Assembly (NCBI GenBank): GCA_018818785.1 | Contig: JAHIRF010000006.1 | Location: 1-64,000 of the forward strand | Length of the DNA: 64,000 bases | Direction of reading: 5' to 3' | Source of the DNA: Thermoplasmatota archaeon | GTDB lineage: Archaea > Thermoplasmatota > Thermoplasmata > UBA10834 | In this document: one piece after another, positions 35,102 through 42,735 of the stretch | Position numbering within the stretch: position 1 is the stretch's first letter | How the letters are laid out: each line of letters begins with the position of its first letter | Notes under the pieces: model-generated | What the model was told of the DNA's origin: nothing | Databases searched by the model: none | What the model saw: the letters and a program-made list of their open reading frames with translations, nothing else | Position numbers and translations under genes: made by a program

Positions 35102-36058
35102 GTGAAGATACTGGAGATGAATGGAGAACTTTTCTATCCGCACAAATACAAAGATGAAGCAGAACTGCAGGATTATGTGGAAAGGAATTTCGAGCTCATT
35201 TTTGGAGATGAGGCGGTATGGTTTCCAGGAAGGAGAATAGGAGCGGGTAGGGGGGAAACAGGCGCAAAGGGAATTCCTGATGGCTTCGTCATATTATTAG
35301 ACCAGAAGAAATGGATAATCGTGGAGGTCGAACTAGCTTCTCATTCCCTTCATGACCATGTCAACCCTCAGGTAAGTAAATTCTCGCAAGCCTGGAAGAA
35401 GAATAGGAAGGATTTTGCTGACCGGCTATTCAAGAAGTGTGAGCAATCCAAAGAGATTCTTGAGAAGTTCAAATCGCATCGCATTGTCTCGAATTACTAC
35501 AAATTCATAGCTGACATAGTCGAGAATAAACCAGACATCGCCATCATAATCGATGAATATTCAGAAGAGCTAGATGATTTGAAGGACGAGTGGAACTTCA
35601 ACCTCAATTGGTCAATATTCAGAGCCTATGTCTCCAAAGATGGGGGTCGGAATAGAATAATCTTCGACATGGATGTCATTGAGGAACCACCTCGCTTTAG
35701 GAAGACTCGACCAGGAAGGATGGCTTCATCTGCAAGACCGGTCAGGAAACTTGTGTTTCTTGGAGGAATGGCTCCATTCGAAAAGTCCAGTCAGATTCCA
35801 GCGATTGTCGCCAACGAGCTCATCAAACGAGGCAATTTAACCAAAAACAAGATTCCTTGGGGGCCCGGCAAGAAGCGTTATTTAGTCAGCATGCAGCCAA
35901 TACATCCGAGAGGAAATGAATTCTTCATGCCTGAACAACTCAACAACGGATGGTGGGTGGAGAAGCATGCGAGCGAGAGGAGACAGGTGAGTTTGGCTTC
36001 ACGATTAATCAAGCACTGTGGCCTGAGTAACGACGAAATTCGTATCGAATCAATGTGA
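35102..36058 (+). CDS. Putative nuclease-fold protein with C-terminal domain
   Basis: 318 residues from GTG 35102, about 40 nt after a TATA-like GATAATATAAG. The N-terminal 100 residues follow the DUF91/NucS-like pattern: AELQDYVERNFELIFG, then GIPDGFVILLDQKKWIIVEV (Asp60, Glu75, Glu77), and HVNPQVSKFSQA. The usual ExK lysine is Glu here, so the site is ExE. The C-terminal part (RKLVFLGGMAPFEKSSQIPA to VEKHASERRQ) is not recognised. It lies at the right end of the island, 133 nt after the DpnI gene. Confidence 0.65.
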   Translation: MKILEMNGELFYPHKYKDEAELQDYVERNFELIFGDEAVWFPGRRIGAGRGETGAKGIPDGFVILLDQKKWIIVEVELASHSLHDHVNPQVSKFSQAWKKNRKDFADRLFKKCEQSKEILEKFKSHRIVSNYYKFIADIVENKPDIAIIIDEYSEELDDLKDEWNFNLNWSIFRAYVSKDGGRNRIIFDMDVIEEPPRFRKTRPGRMASSARPVRKLVFLGGMAPFEKSSQIPAIVANELIKRGNLTKNKIPWGPGKKRYLVSMQPIHPRGNEFFMPEQLNNGWWVEKHASERRQVSLASRLIKHCGLSNDEIRIESM

Positions 36059-36201
36059 TTCATAACGCGTCCGCAGGGCACGCATTAGCCCGAACAAACT
36101 TAAAAGATGAACCATGTATGAACTCGTCCCCAGCCGATTCCCTAACGAAATCGTATCTTGAACGCCGACCCAGGCAACGAAATGGTCCTTTGAGACAAGC
36201 T

Positions 36202-36214
36202 CTTAAGCCATCGA
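36202..36214 (+). promoter_or_regulatory. CTTAAGCCAT promoter-like element, copy 2
   Basis: CTTAAGCCATCGA lies 41 nt before the TTG start at 36243. The sequence matches the elements at 27292 and 45760. Confidence 0.4.
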
Positions 36215-36242
36215 CTTCAATTCAGGACCGAGGGAACATACG

Positions 36243-36482
36243 TTGAAGTGTCCGAAATGTGGAGAGAATCTCGTCTGGAACCTGAAGCACTCGCGATATT
36301 ACTGCACCGAATGTGAGGATTTCCCGATGCTCAGAGATGAATCCGAGCGGCAATTTATTGAATCCGTTCCCAGGGAGCTCAAGCGGATAGGTGACGCACT
36401 CTGGACAGTCATATACATAGCAATAGCCATGTCAGTCTTAAGTGTCATCGTCGCTATGGCAGTCTTCATGAATGCCTTCTAG
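36243..36482 (+). CDS. Zinc-ribbon small membrane protein
   Basis: 79 residues from TTG 36243. The zinc ribbon is KCPKCGENLVWNLKHSRYYC then TECEDFP. A membrane helix follows (ALWTVIYIAIAMSVLSVIVA). It is the last gene of the integrated element, about 130 bp before the right attachment site. Function unknown. Confidence 0.65.
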   Translation: MKCPKCGENLVWNLKHSRYYCTECEDFPMLRDESERQFIESVPRELKRIGDALWTVIYIAIAMSVLSVIVAMAVFMNAF

Positions 36483-36595
36483 AACTTGGCTAGAATCAGA
36501 GTCCTGGAACACATCATCGCAGACTATGAGGATATAAATGAGAAAAAGGAAGAGGTTTGTGCCCTTCGTGCAAATTCTATGAACCTCTGATTGAA

Positions 36596-36635
36596 ATATA
36601 GCCAGTCTTCTGAGTTCAAATCCGGCTCCCTGCAC
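36596..36635 (+). repeat. attR of the island, with repeat-family sequence on its left side
   Basis: Positions 36614-36635 are identical to the tRNA-Leu 3' end (21447-21468) over 22 bp. The preceding CTGATTGAAATATAGCCAGT and the following CTTCTGA resemble the dispersed repeat found at 41075, 42617 and 46181. There is no tRNA here: the 5' half, D arm and anticodon arm are absent. Confidence 0.85.
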
Positions 36636-36683
36636 GGCTCCCGCCTGGTGTTTTTCATGTCGGATTTTCAGGATGCGGGTTCA

Positions 36684-37070
36684 TCATTTTTCGGTGAAAT
36701 TTGAGAATGCGTTTTCGAGTTCACGAAATGCATACTCCGCCCTGATTCTTGCATAGTATAGCTCGGTGGTTCGACTTGTCATGTGTCGGAGTGCTCGTGA
36801 GACGGATTCCATCTTTGCCCCTCTATCCTTGCACATCTGCGCGAAGGCGGCCCTGAATTCTGTATACGGAAAACGATTCCAGGCCATTCTGACATCCGCC
36901 TTCACTTTCCCCCACATTCCATCGGTACAGTAGCTGATCGCCCCGGTCCTCGTTATGTGGAGAACGATGACCTCACATTCAGTGATGCTGGTGGTGGCCA
37001 AGTACTCCCTCATCTCCTGAAATAACCGCAGAACCGCGTCCCGAACAGTGCGGCGCTCTTGGGGAACCAC
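36684..37070 (-). pseudogene. 5'-truncated tyrosine integrase
   Basis: About 128 codons that align with the last 115 residues of the intact integrase: CTDGMWGKVKADVRMAWNRF matches its WSDGMWGKAKA region, then FRAAFAQMCKDRG, SVSRALRHMTSRTTELYYAR and AFRELENAFSNF. The Arg of box I and the whole core-binding domain are missing. Upstream sequence shows no continuation. It is inactive but marks a previous integration event by a related element. Confidence 0.85.
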
Positions 37071-37135
37071 CAGGCCTGCTTATGAACACAGGTGTAGCCG
37101 TTCGGGCAAGGAGGGGGCGCGGGAGGCTGGACCCT

Positions 37136-39838
37136 TCAGGCTGTGCTGCCACGCCTGCTGCCCTTCTTGCCGAGCCTCTCTCTCCGCCTCATCACGTACT
37201 TCTCGACCTCTACCACGAAGAATACGGAGCTCGCGATTGCAAGGGCGATGACCCAATCCACGAGGGCCAATGCCTCCGTGTGGAACATCTTGTTGAGCGG
37301 GGCGAAGTACGTCACCAGGAGCTGGGACGCGAAGCACGCGACGACCCCGACTGTGATCCACGGGTTCGACCGCACGCTGACCTTGTGCGCTGGCTCCGTG
37401 AGCGACCGGCTGTTGAACAGATAGACCATCTCGAAGAACACGAGCGTATTGAGCGCGACGGTCCTCGCCAGCTCGATGGACTCCCCCCTGTGCTCGTATG
37501 TGTAGAATATGCCGAAGGTGCCTATGACCATCAGGACGGAGACGATCACGAACTTCCTGATCAGGGTGTTTGTTAAGAGCCTCTCGGCGGGCGGCCTGGG
37601 CGGCTTCGTCAGCAGCCCTTCCTCCTTCGGCTCGAACGCGAGCGGAATCGCGAGGGCGATTGCGGTCACGAGGTTGATCCACAGGATCTGGAGCGGCATC
37701 AGCGGCAGCACGATGCCGAGCGTGATAGCGATGATGAGCATCAGCGCCTCGCCGATGTTGGTAGGGATGGCCCACGCGATTATCCTCTGGACCTTGCTGT
37801 AGACGTCCCGGCCCTCCTCCACCGCTGCGACGATGGTAGCGAAGTTGTCGTCCTTGAGAACTATGTCCGCAGTCTCCTTCGCGGCGTCCGTGCCGCTCAC
37901 GCCCATTGCGATCCCTATGCTCGCGGACTTCAGCGCAGGGGTGTCGTTCACCCCGTCGCCAGTCATCGCGACAACCTCACCCTGGGAGACCAGCTCCTTC
38001 GCGATCTTCAGCTTGTGCTCGGGGGACGTCCTGGCGAATATGTCAGACTCCTTGACCGCCTTCGCGAGGTCCTGGTCGCTCATTCCCTCGATCTCCTGGC
38101 CGGTGACGACCCTGGTCCTCTCATTCATGAGCCCCAGTTCCTTCCCTATCGCCGTGGCGGTGGCCGCGTGGTCGCCCGTGATCATGAGCACGCGTATCCC
38201 CGCCTCCTGACAGGACAAGATAGCCTGCTTCGCCTCCGGCCTGGGGGGATCGAGCATCCCCACGAGCCCCAGGAACGTGAGACCCTCGATGTCCTTCTGC
38301 TCCAGGGTGGTTTTCGTGGAAGGCACCTCCTTCATAGCGACTGCGAGGACTCTGAGTGCCTCTCCCGCCATCTCGTGCGCCTTCGCGAAGAGAGCGGCCT
38401 TGTCCAAGGCGGCTTCCTCGCCGCCTCTCAGTGCGCGCGCGCAACTGCGAATGACCGTCTCAGGGGCGCCCTTGACGAAGATGACGTTGTTCCCGACCTC
38501 GTGGTGGAGCGTCGCCATGTACCCGATTGTCGTCTCGAACGGAATCTCCTCGATCCTCTGCAGCCTCACCTGCACCCCCGTCGAGTTCGCTGCCATGATG
38601 AGCGCGGTCTCGGTCGGGTCGCCTTCCGCCTTCCCGTCCTTTATCACGGCGTCGTTGCACATCATGCCCGCGGCCAGGGTGTCGTACAGGTCGGGCTCGG
38701 TGCCAGGCGAGACTTTCCCCGGGTAGTCGCAGTGCCTCACGCATGAGTAGTCCGGCGGGTCCGCGTCGTAGTCCTTCCCTCCGGCGTGGACCTTCACGAC
38801 GGTCATCACGTTCATGGTGAGAGTGCCAGTCTTGTCCGAGCATATCACGGTGGTGCTGCCGAGCGCCTCGACGGCCGGGAGGCTCCGGACAATCGCGTTC
38901 CTCTTCGCCATGAACCGCACCCCAGCGGCGAGGACCACCGTGACGAGCGCGGGCAGGCCCTCGGGGATGGCGGCCACTGCCAGGGCAACGGAGGCCCTGA
39001 ACATGTAGATCGTCTCATACCCTCTGACGACCCCTATCGCGAATGTGAATATGGCAGCGACCGCGACCATGATCGAGATGACCTTGGCGAGCTCGTTTAT
39101 CCTGCTTATCATCGGGAACGAGGCCTTCTTGGTCTCCTTCAGGTCCAGGGAGATCTTGCTTATCTCGGTGGCTGGTCCGGTCGCGACGACGACCCCTTCC
39201 CCTCTGCCCCTGGTCAGGATGGTCCCCGAAAACCCCATGTTCACCTGGTCCGCTGGAACGAGCCATTCGTTCTTGAGAGGGTCGACCTTCTTCAGTACGG
39301 TTTGGGACTCCCCCGTGAAGATGGACTCGTCGACGAAGACGTCCTTCACGTATGTGAACCTCATGTCCGCCGGGAGCATGTCCCCAGCCTGCACGATCAC
39401 TATGTCCCCTGGCACCAAGTCCTTCGCGGATAGGGAGGCCTGCACTCCACCCCTCCTCACCTTGGCCGTGGTCACGGAGAACTTCAGCAGCTCCTCGATC
39501 GCACGCCCGGCCTTGCTCTCCTGGACGAAACCCATGGCCGCGTTCGCAACAACGACAGCGATTATGACCGCGGTGTCAATCCACTCCTCGAGGTACGAAG
39601 TGACAACAGCGGCCACCAGGAGGACGTATATCAGGGGCTGATTGACCTGCTTCAGCACGTAGTAGAAGGTCCCTTTGGGCTTCTCGCGGACGGCCTCGTT
39701 AGGGCCGTATCGTTCGAGCCTCTTCGCGGCCTCCTCCGATGAAAGGCCTTGGGGCGAGCTCCCGAGGTCGGAGAACACCTCGTCCCTGCTTCGTGAGTAC
39801 CATCTCCTTTCGTCAGTCGAAGGGGTCGCGGCTGACAT
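37136..39838 (-). CDS. P2-type cation-transporting ATPase
   Basis: 900 residues with the full P-type architecture. The N-terminal cation-ATPase domain is followed by membrane pairs, TGES (175-178) in the actuator domain, IPEGLP (291-296) in M4, the phosphorylated Asp335 in CSDKTGTLTMN, KGAPE in the nucleotide domain, TGDGVNDTPALK in the hinge and about ten membrane helices. M6 reads NLVTAIALAIPLAFEP. The IPEGLP motif suggests a Ca2+ or Na+/K+-like P2 pump, but the ion cannot be fixed. It is more GC-rich than the genes of the neighbouring island and was probably cargo of the decayed second element. Confidence 0.95.
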   Translation of the reverse strand: MSAATPSTDERRWYSRSRDEVFSDLGSSPQGLSSEEAAKRLERYGPNEAVREKPKGTFYYVLKQVNQPLIYVLLVAAVVTSYLEEWIDTAVIIAVVVANAAMGFVQESKAGRAIEELLKFSVTTAKVRRGGVQASLSAKDLVPGDIVIVQAGDMLPADMRFTYVKDVFVDESIFTGESQTVLKKVDPLKNEWLVPADQVNMGFSGTILTRGRGEGVVVATGPATEISKISLDLKETKKASFPMISRINELAKVISIMVAVAAIFTFAIGVVRGYETIYMFRASVALAVAAIPEGLPALVTVVLAAGVRFMAKRNAIVRSLPAVEALGSTTVICSDKTGTLTMNVMTVVKVHAGGKDYDADPPDYSCVRHCDYPGKVSPGTEPDLYDTLAAGMMCNDAVIKDGKAEGDPTETALIMAANSTGVQVRLQRIEEIPFETTIGYMATLHHEVGNNVIFVKGAPETVIRSCARALRGGEEAALDKAALFAKAHEMAGEALRVLAVAMKEVPSTKTTLEQKDIEGLTFLGLVGMLDPPRPEAKQAILSCQEAGIRVLMITGDHAATATAIGKELGLMNERTRVVTGQEIEGMSDQDLAKAVKESDIFARTSPEHKLKIAKELVSQGEVVAMTGDGVNDTPALKSASIGIAMGVSGTDAAKETADIVLKDDNFATIVAAVEEGRDVYSKVQRIIAWAIPTNIGEALMLIIAITLGIVLPLMPLQILWINLVTAIALAIPLAFEPKEEGLLTKPPRPPAERLLTNTLIRKFVIVSVLMVIGTFGIFYTYEHRGESIELARTVALNTLVFFEMVYLFNSRSLTEPAHKVSVRSNPWITVGVVACFASQLLVTYFAPLNKMFHTEALALVDWVIALAIASSVFFVVEVEKYVMRRRERLGKKGSRRGSTA

Positions 39839-40174
39839 GGGATGCCTGTAAGGTTTGGGACCCTAACATCTTTTCCCCGGAACCCCAAGGGCATGGGTGT
39901 GGCGCATGGAACATACACGATGACCGTATAGGCAGATGGGTACGAAACGAAGTCCATCAGAATGACGCTGGATGGCTATGATGAATATCAGAACGTCCAT
40001 CTAGTGTCCACTGAAAATGGCAACTCAGAATCAGGGGAGCGTATCGAAGTGATGAATCAAGATTCCTTCGGAGAGGTTTGCATATTCAGTCATTCAAAGT
40101 CCCCTCCAGGGCGTAACATCGCATTGTGACTAGAGAGATAGACAAGAGGGGCCCAATCGAGGCATAATGATCAT

Positions 40175-40232
40175 CTGAACGAGAAATGGCCAGCGTTCCA
40201 GTTTCATCCAATTGCTCCCTGCACTTCGCCGA
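40175..40232 (+). repeat. Dispersed repeat copy ending in an att-like sequence
   Basis: The left part contains GAGAAATGGCCAGCGTTCCAG, of which the GAAATGGCCAGCG core fits the family pattern. The right part, 40214-40232, is identical over 19 bp to 21458-21476, the tRNA-Leu 3' end plus eight bases beyond the discriminator-adjacent C. It could be the right attachment site of the second element. Confidence 0.6.
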
Positions 40233-40369
40233 AACGACGAGACCATCCCAATAGAAGAACCCACATGAATACCACTCGAGAGGGAAATCCGGTCCGAGGT
40301 GTATTATCATTCTTGGCTTTCGACGAGGAAGTGGGAGATATGCGGTCGGTTTGCCAACCCTCTGATCGA

Positions 40370-40411
40370 AATGAGCTAGCGTTCAAGTATGCACAAGGCT
40401 CGTAGGAGGAG
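40370..40411 (+). repeat. Degenerate dispersed repeat copy
   Basis: CTCTGATCGAAATGAGCTAG followed by GTTCAAGTATGCACAAGGCTC. It resembles the left side of attR (CTCTGATTGAAAT-AGCCAG, then GTTCAAA) but lacks the CCCTGCAC tail. Confidence 0.4.
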
Positions 40412-40489
40412 AATATGGGTAGAGAATGGAGAAAAGGAAAGAGTTTAATGGAATATTCCACGCAGTGCTTGCACCAGCTGGGCAAGCGT

Positions 40490-40951
40490 TCACGGTGGCA
40501 CCAACACCATTGTGCCTTCAGCAGTAAATGGGTCTCCCGAGAAGGGGTCCGAAGTGTCACCCTTCCCATGAGTCTTCCACCCCACCAGATAGTCCCAAGC
40601 GTCGTCTTCGCCCGTCACTTTCGTCACCAGGCCTGTGTACTTGAACTCAAGAGTCCCAGAGTTCCAAACGCCCCTGTTCGGTCCCTCTATGGTATACTCT
40701 CCGATCGTGATTACGAAGTCCTCGAAGTAGTGCTGAATTGGACCAATCCAGATTGCCGGCCGTTCAATGAGCTGCAGCTCTCCATTGATGTCACCGGTGA
40801 TGGTCCCTTCCCATGCGGTGCCTGAAAATTCCAGGTCTATGGTGCATTTAAGAGCCTCACCGCAACACGGTCCAGCAATTGCCGGGGCGGACAACATTGA
40901 CATGAGTGCGAGCATACAAGCAGTGAGCGATGCGAATACAAGTTTTCTCAC
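40490..40951 (-). CDS. Small secreted protein
   Basis: 153 residues from GTG 40951, selected because GAGGAGG lies 8 nt upstream and it opens with a signal peptide (VRKLVFASLTACMLALMSML, cleavage near APAIA). A longer frame to 41134 has no support. The mature part has a Cys pair (GPCCGEALKC) and a beta-rich body with FSGTAWEGTITGDINGEL and YTIEGPNRGVWNSGTLEF. No family recognised. It lacks a membrane anchor and is probably released or wall-bound. Confidence 0.65.
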   Translation of the reverse strand: MRKLVFASLTACMLALMSMLSAPAIAGPCCGEALKCTIDLEFSGTAWEGTITGDINGELQLIERPAIWIGPIQHYFEDFVITIGEYTIEGPNRGVWNSGTLEFKYTGLVTKVTGEDDAWDYLVGWKTHGKGDTSDPFSGDPFTAEGTMVLVPP

Positions 40952-41074
40952 TCTTTTCACCTCCTCCTCGAACCACCCTCGAGGCGTTAGTGTAATTGAC
41001 TTCACGGTACTTCCATCTTGCTCGGGAGCTTGACGACAGATGCCGAAGAATTGGAGAGAAGAGAGGCTGACAGA

Positions 41075-41152
41075 GAGTTTAGCTCGGCGCCAATTTCCTG
41101 CGATGGAAACTGGCCAGTCAATCGAGTTCTGCATGCGTTATCCTGCACTTCA
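41075..41152 (+). repeat. Dispersed repeat, best-preserved copy
   Basis: GAGTTTAGCTCGGCGCCAAT, then TTCCTGCGATGGAAAC, TGGCCAGTCAATCGAGTTC, TGCATGCGTTATCCTGCACT. Other copies lie at 42617, 46050, 46181 and 49280. The tail CCTGCACTTC resembles the tRNA-Leu 3' end that serves as attachment site. It lies between a secreted-protein gene and a C11 protease gene. Confidence 0.6.
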
Positions 41153-41205
41153 GCAACCCAGGACTTGGGAAAGGCGAAAGGGGTTTCATGTGTCTTGCCG
41201 TGATT

Positions 41206-42468
41206 CTAGGCAACGCCCCAATAGGTCTCCAGGAACGGCCACCAGCCCATGTTCGGGAATTCGAAGGTGATATAGATGTTGAATCCGCCCCACTCCGACT
41301 CGGCGTATGGCACCGTGTAGGAGTTGTGGCTCGCGGGGAACAGTATGCCCATGCCCTGGTATCCATAATTCTCGCTGTTCTTGGTGATGCCCATCCCGAG
41401 CATAGTCTCGAAATACGCGTCCATCACCGCCTCGCACGCCTTGTAGACCGAGCTGTCCCCATCCACGTTCTCCATGACATAGTCAACGAACGTAGGCAGG
41501 TCTATCCAGCTCTCCAGACGCGCACCCCAGGGGATAATGGAGTTCAGCTGGGCCTTCTTGACGATGTCACGACAGGAATCGATGTCCTCCGCCAGGGCAG
41601 TTGCCATGGCGGTCACGGCGTTCCCGAGCGGGATGATCTTCGACATGTCGAACACCGACTGCGTTGTGAGGATCTCGCTCTTGAACGGCGCCACGCTGAA
41701 CAGGTTGGTGAACTCCTCGACGATGGCCATGCTCAGCTCGAGCGCATCCATGTCCGGGTCGAGGACCAGCCTCTGATGGATCTTGTCGTACGAGAACCCG
41801 CGCCATCCGATGTAGCTCTCGCTGGCGACGACGTAGTCGACGTCGAGCCCCTTGGATGCGTACTCGTAGAGGGTCTCCATCTGACCTATGGAACACTCGT
41901 CGCACGCGATGATGTCCAGGTGGTGTCCGGCGAGGGCGGATATCATCTCGTGGTGGGACAACCAGTCCCAGTCACTCCCAGGCTCGCTTCCAGGGAGCGT
42001 CGTGTCGACGCCGACGCCGCCTGTCGGCGTGCCGTGGTCCCAGAAGTAGAGCAGCATGTGCTCCGCCGGGAAGTTGGTGTCGCTGTACTCGACGAACCAC
42101 TTCAGGGTCTCAGGGTCTCCCATGTTGACCTCGCCAAGGCTCTCGAGCTCCACCATTTCGTTGTCCTTGATGTAGTATAGATACGCCTCATCGTACAGTC
42201 TGTCGACCAGTATCAGAACGTTGACAGAGTCGCTCGAGCCTCCGTCCTTGAGCTCCTGGAAGTCCTCCTCTGTGTACTGGTCGAGGTCGTTGTCCGCGAC
42301 GAGGTACACGAGCACCGACCATTTGGCGACCTGTCTTGTCTCCTCATCCACGCTCTCCACGGACACTTCCTCCGTCTTCCCCGTCGTCACGCCGGTAAGC
42401 AGAGACAGGACGAAGACGGCGGCCACTGATATGCTGATCAGAACCTTCGGTATCGGATATCGGTGAAT
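41206..42468 (-). CDS. Secreted clostripain-like cysteine protease (family C11), second copy
   Basis: About 420 residues if translation begins at the ATT at 42468, which lies 7 nt after GGGGAG (42481-42476). The extension HRYPIPKVLISISVAA completes a signal peptide; the first conventional start, GTG 42426, leaves it without a charged n-region. KWSVLVYLVADNDLDQYTEE opens the C11 domain. The catalytic His is in YFWDHGTPTGG and the Cys in IIACDECSIGQMETLYE (the second Cys of that stretch). It ends without an anchor. Paralogues lie at 511 and 63447; sequence divergence shows these are old duplicates. Confidence 0.87.
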   Translation of the reverse strand: MHRYPIPKVLISISVAAVFVLSLLTGVTTGKTEEVSVESVDEETRQVAKWSVLVYLVADNDLDQYTEEDFQELKDGGSSDSVNVLILVDRLYDEAYLYYIKDNEMVELESLGEVNMGDPETLKWFVEYSDTNFPAEHMLLYFWDHGTPTGGVGVDTTLPGSEPGSDWDWLSHHEMISALAGHHLDIIACDECSIGQMETLYEYASKGLDVDYVVASESYIGWRGFSYDKIHQRLVLDPDMDALELSMAIVEEFTNLFSVAPFKSEILTTQSVFDMSKIIPLGNAVTAMATALAEDIDSCRDIVKKAQLNSIIPWGARLESWIDLPTFVDYVMENVDGDSSVYKACEAVMDAYFETMLGMGITKNSENYGYQGMGILFPASHNSYTVPYAESEWGGFNIYITFEFPNMGWWPFLETYWGVA

Positions 42469-42616
42469 ACGCTCACTCCCCTAGAATCCGAGACGGTTAA
42501 GCGCCGTCATCGGCCTTAACCCTTTAGGTATACTGACTATATATACGAAGAGTGCTCCCGAAAACTTCGACGCAACGGCCGAGAGCAGGGGATGGCAGCC
42601 GTATGATCGGTCGAGA

Positions 42617-42682
42617 ATGAGTTCAGCTCGGTGCCAATTCCTCATGATAGAGTTGGCCCAGTCAACCGGGTTTGCATGTCGC
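42617..42682 (+). repeat. Dispersed repeat copy
   Basis: GAATGAGTTCAGCTCGGTGC, CAATTCCTCATGATAGAG, TTGGCCCAGTCAACCGGG, TTTGCATGTCGCCAG. It aligns with 41075-41140 over most of its length, but the CCTGCAC tail is not preserved. Confidence 0.55.
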
Positions 42683-42735
42683 CAGAACCAACCGCAGATT
42701 TCACGAGGAAAGGGTTTGAAATCGCAGTGCCTCGA

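Larger units (their letters stand above)
21447..36635 (+). mobile_element. Integrated genomic element at tRNA-Leu carrying defence-type genes
   Basis: The element is bounded by a perfect 22-bp direct repeat formed by the tRNA 3' end (21447-21468) and a copy at 36614-36635, about 15.2 kb apart. The integrase gene lies at the left end with its 3' end facing the attachment site. The genes use visibly more A/T-rich codons than the flanking chromosome. Content is a tyrosine integrase, nuclease-like proteins, a restriction-methylation protein, a DpnI homologue, a GNAT toxin module and HEPN-type proteins. No replication, capsid or conjugation gene is recognisable, so it looks like a satellite-type island rather than an autonomous virus or plasmid. 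Confidence 0.85.
36636..40232 (+). mobile_element. Second, decayed element in tandem behind the island
   Basis: Directly right of attR stands a truncated integrase in the same orientation as the intact one and with its 3' end toward the attachment site, the same layout as the left end of the island. The unit contains a P2-type ATPase gene. Its right end may be the att-like sequence at 40214-40232, which shares 19 bp with 21458-21476. This looks like an older insertion at the same tRNA that was pushed away by the newer one. The right boundary is less certain than the left. Confidence 0.6.
39839..40489. other. 650-bp non-coding stretch with att-like site and repeat copies
   Basis: No supported gene. 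It holds the promoter side of the ATPase gene, the att-like sequence at 40214-40232, and two degenerate repeat-family copies at about 40175-40232 and 40370-40411. Short frames on both strands have poor protein character. Confidence 0.5.

Noticed and set aside
36596-36660. Second tRNA-Leu gene
   Set aside because: Only the 3' end of the tRNA sequence is present. D arm, anticodon arm and 5' acceptor strand are missing; it is the attachment-site copy.
37082-37775. Frames of 160-230 codons on both strands opposite or over the P-type ATPase
   Set aside because: All lie within the ATPase gene, whose motifs are complete, and show repetitive Arg/His composition.
41188-42180. Plus-strand frame of 330 codons opposite the C11 protease
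   Set aside because: The minus strand has signal peptide, catalytic His and Cys; the plus frame is His/Val/Arg-rich shadow sequence typical of high-GC codon third positions.
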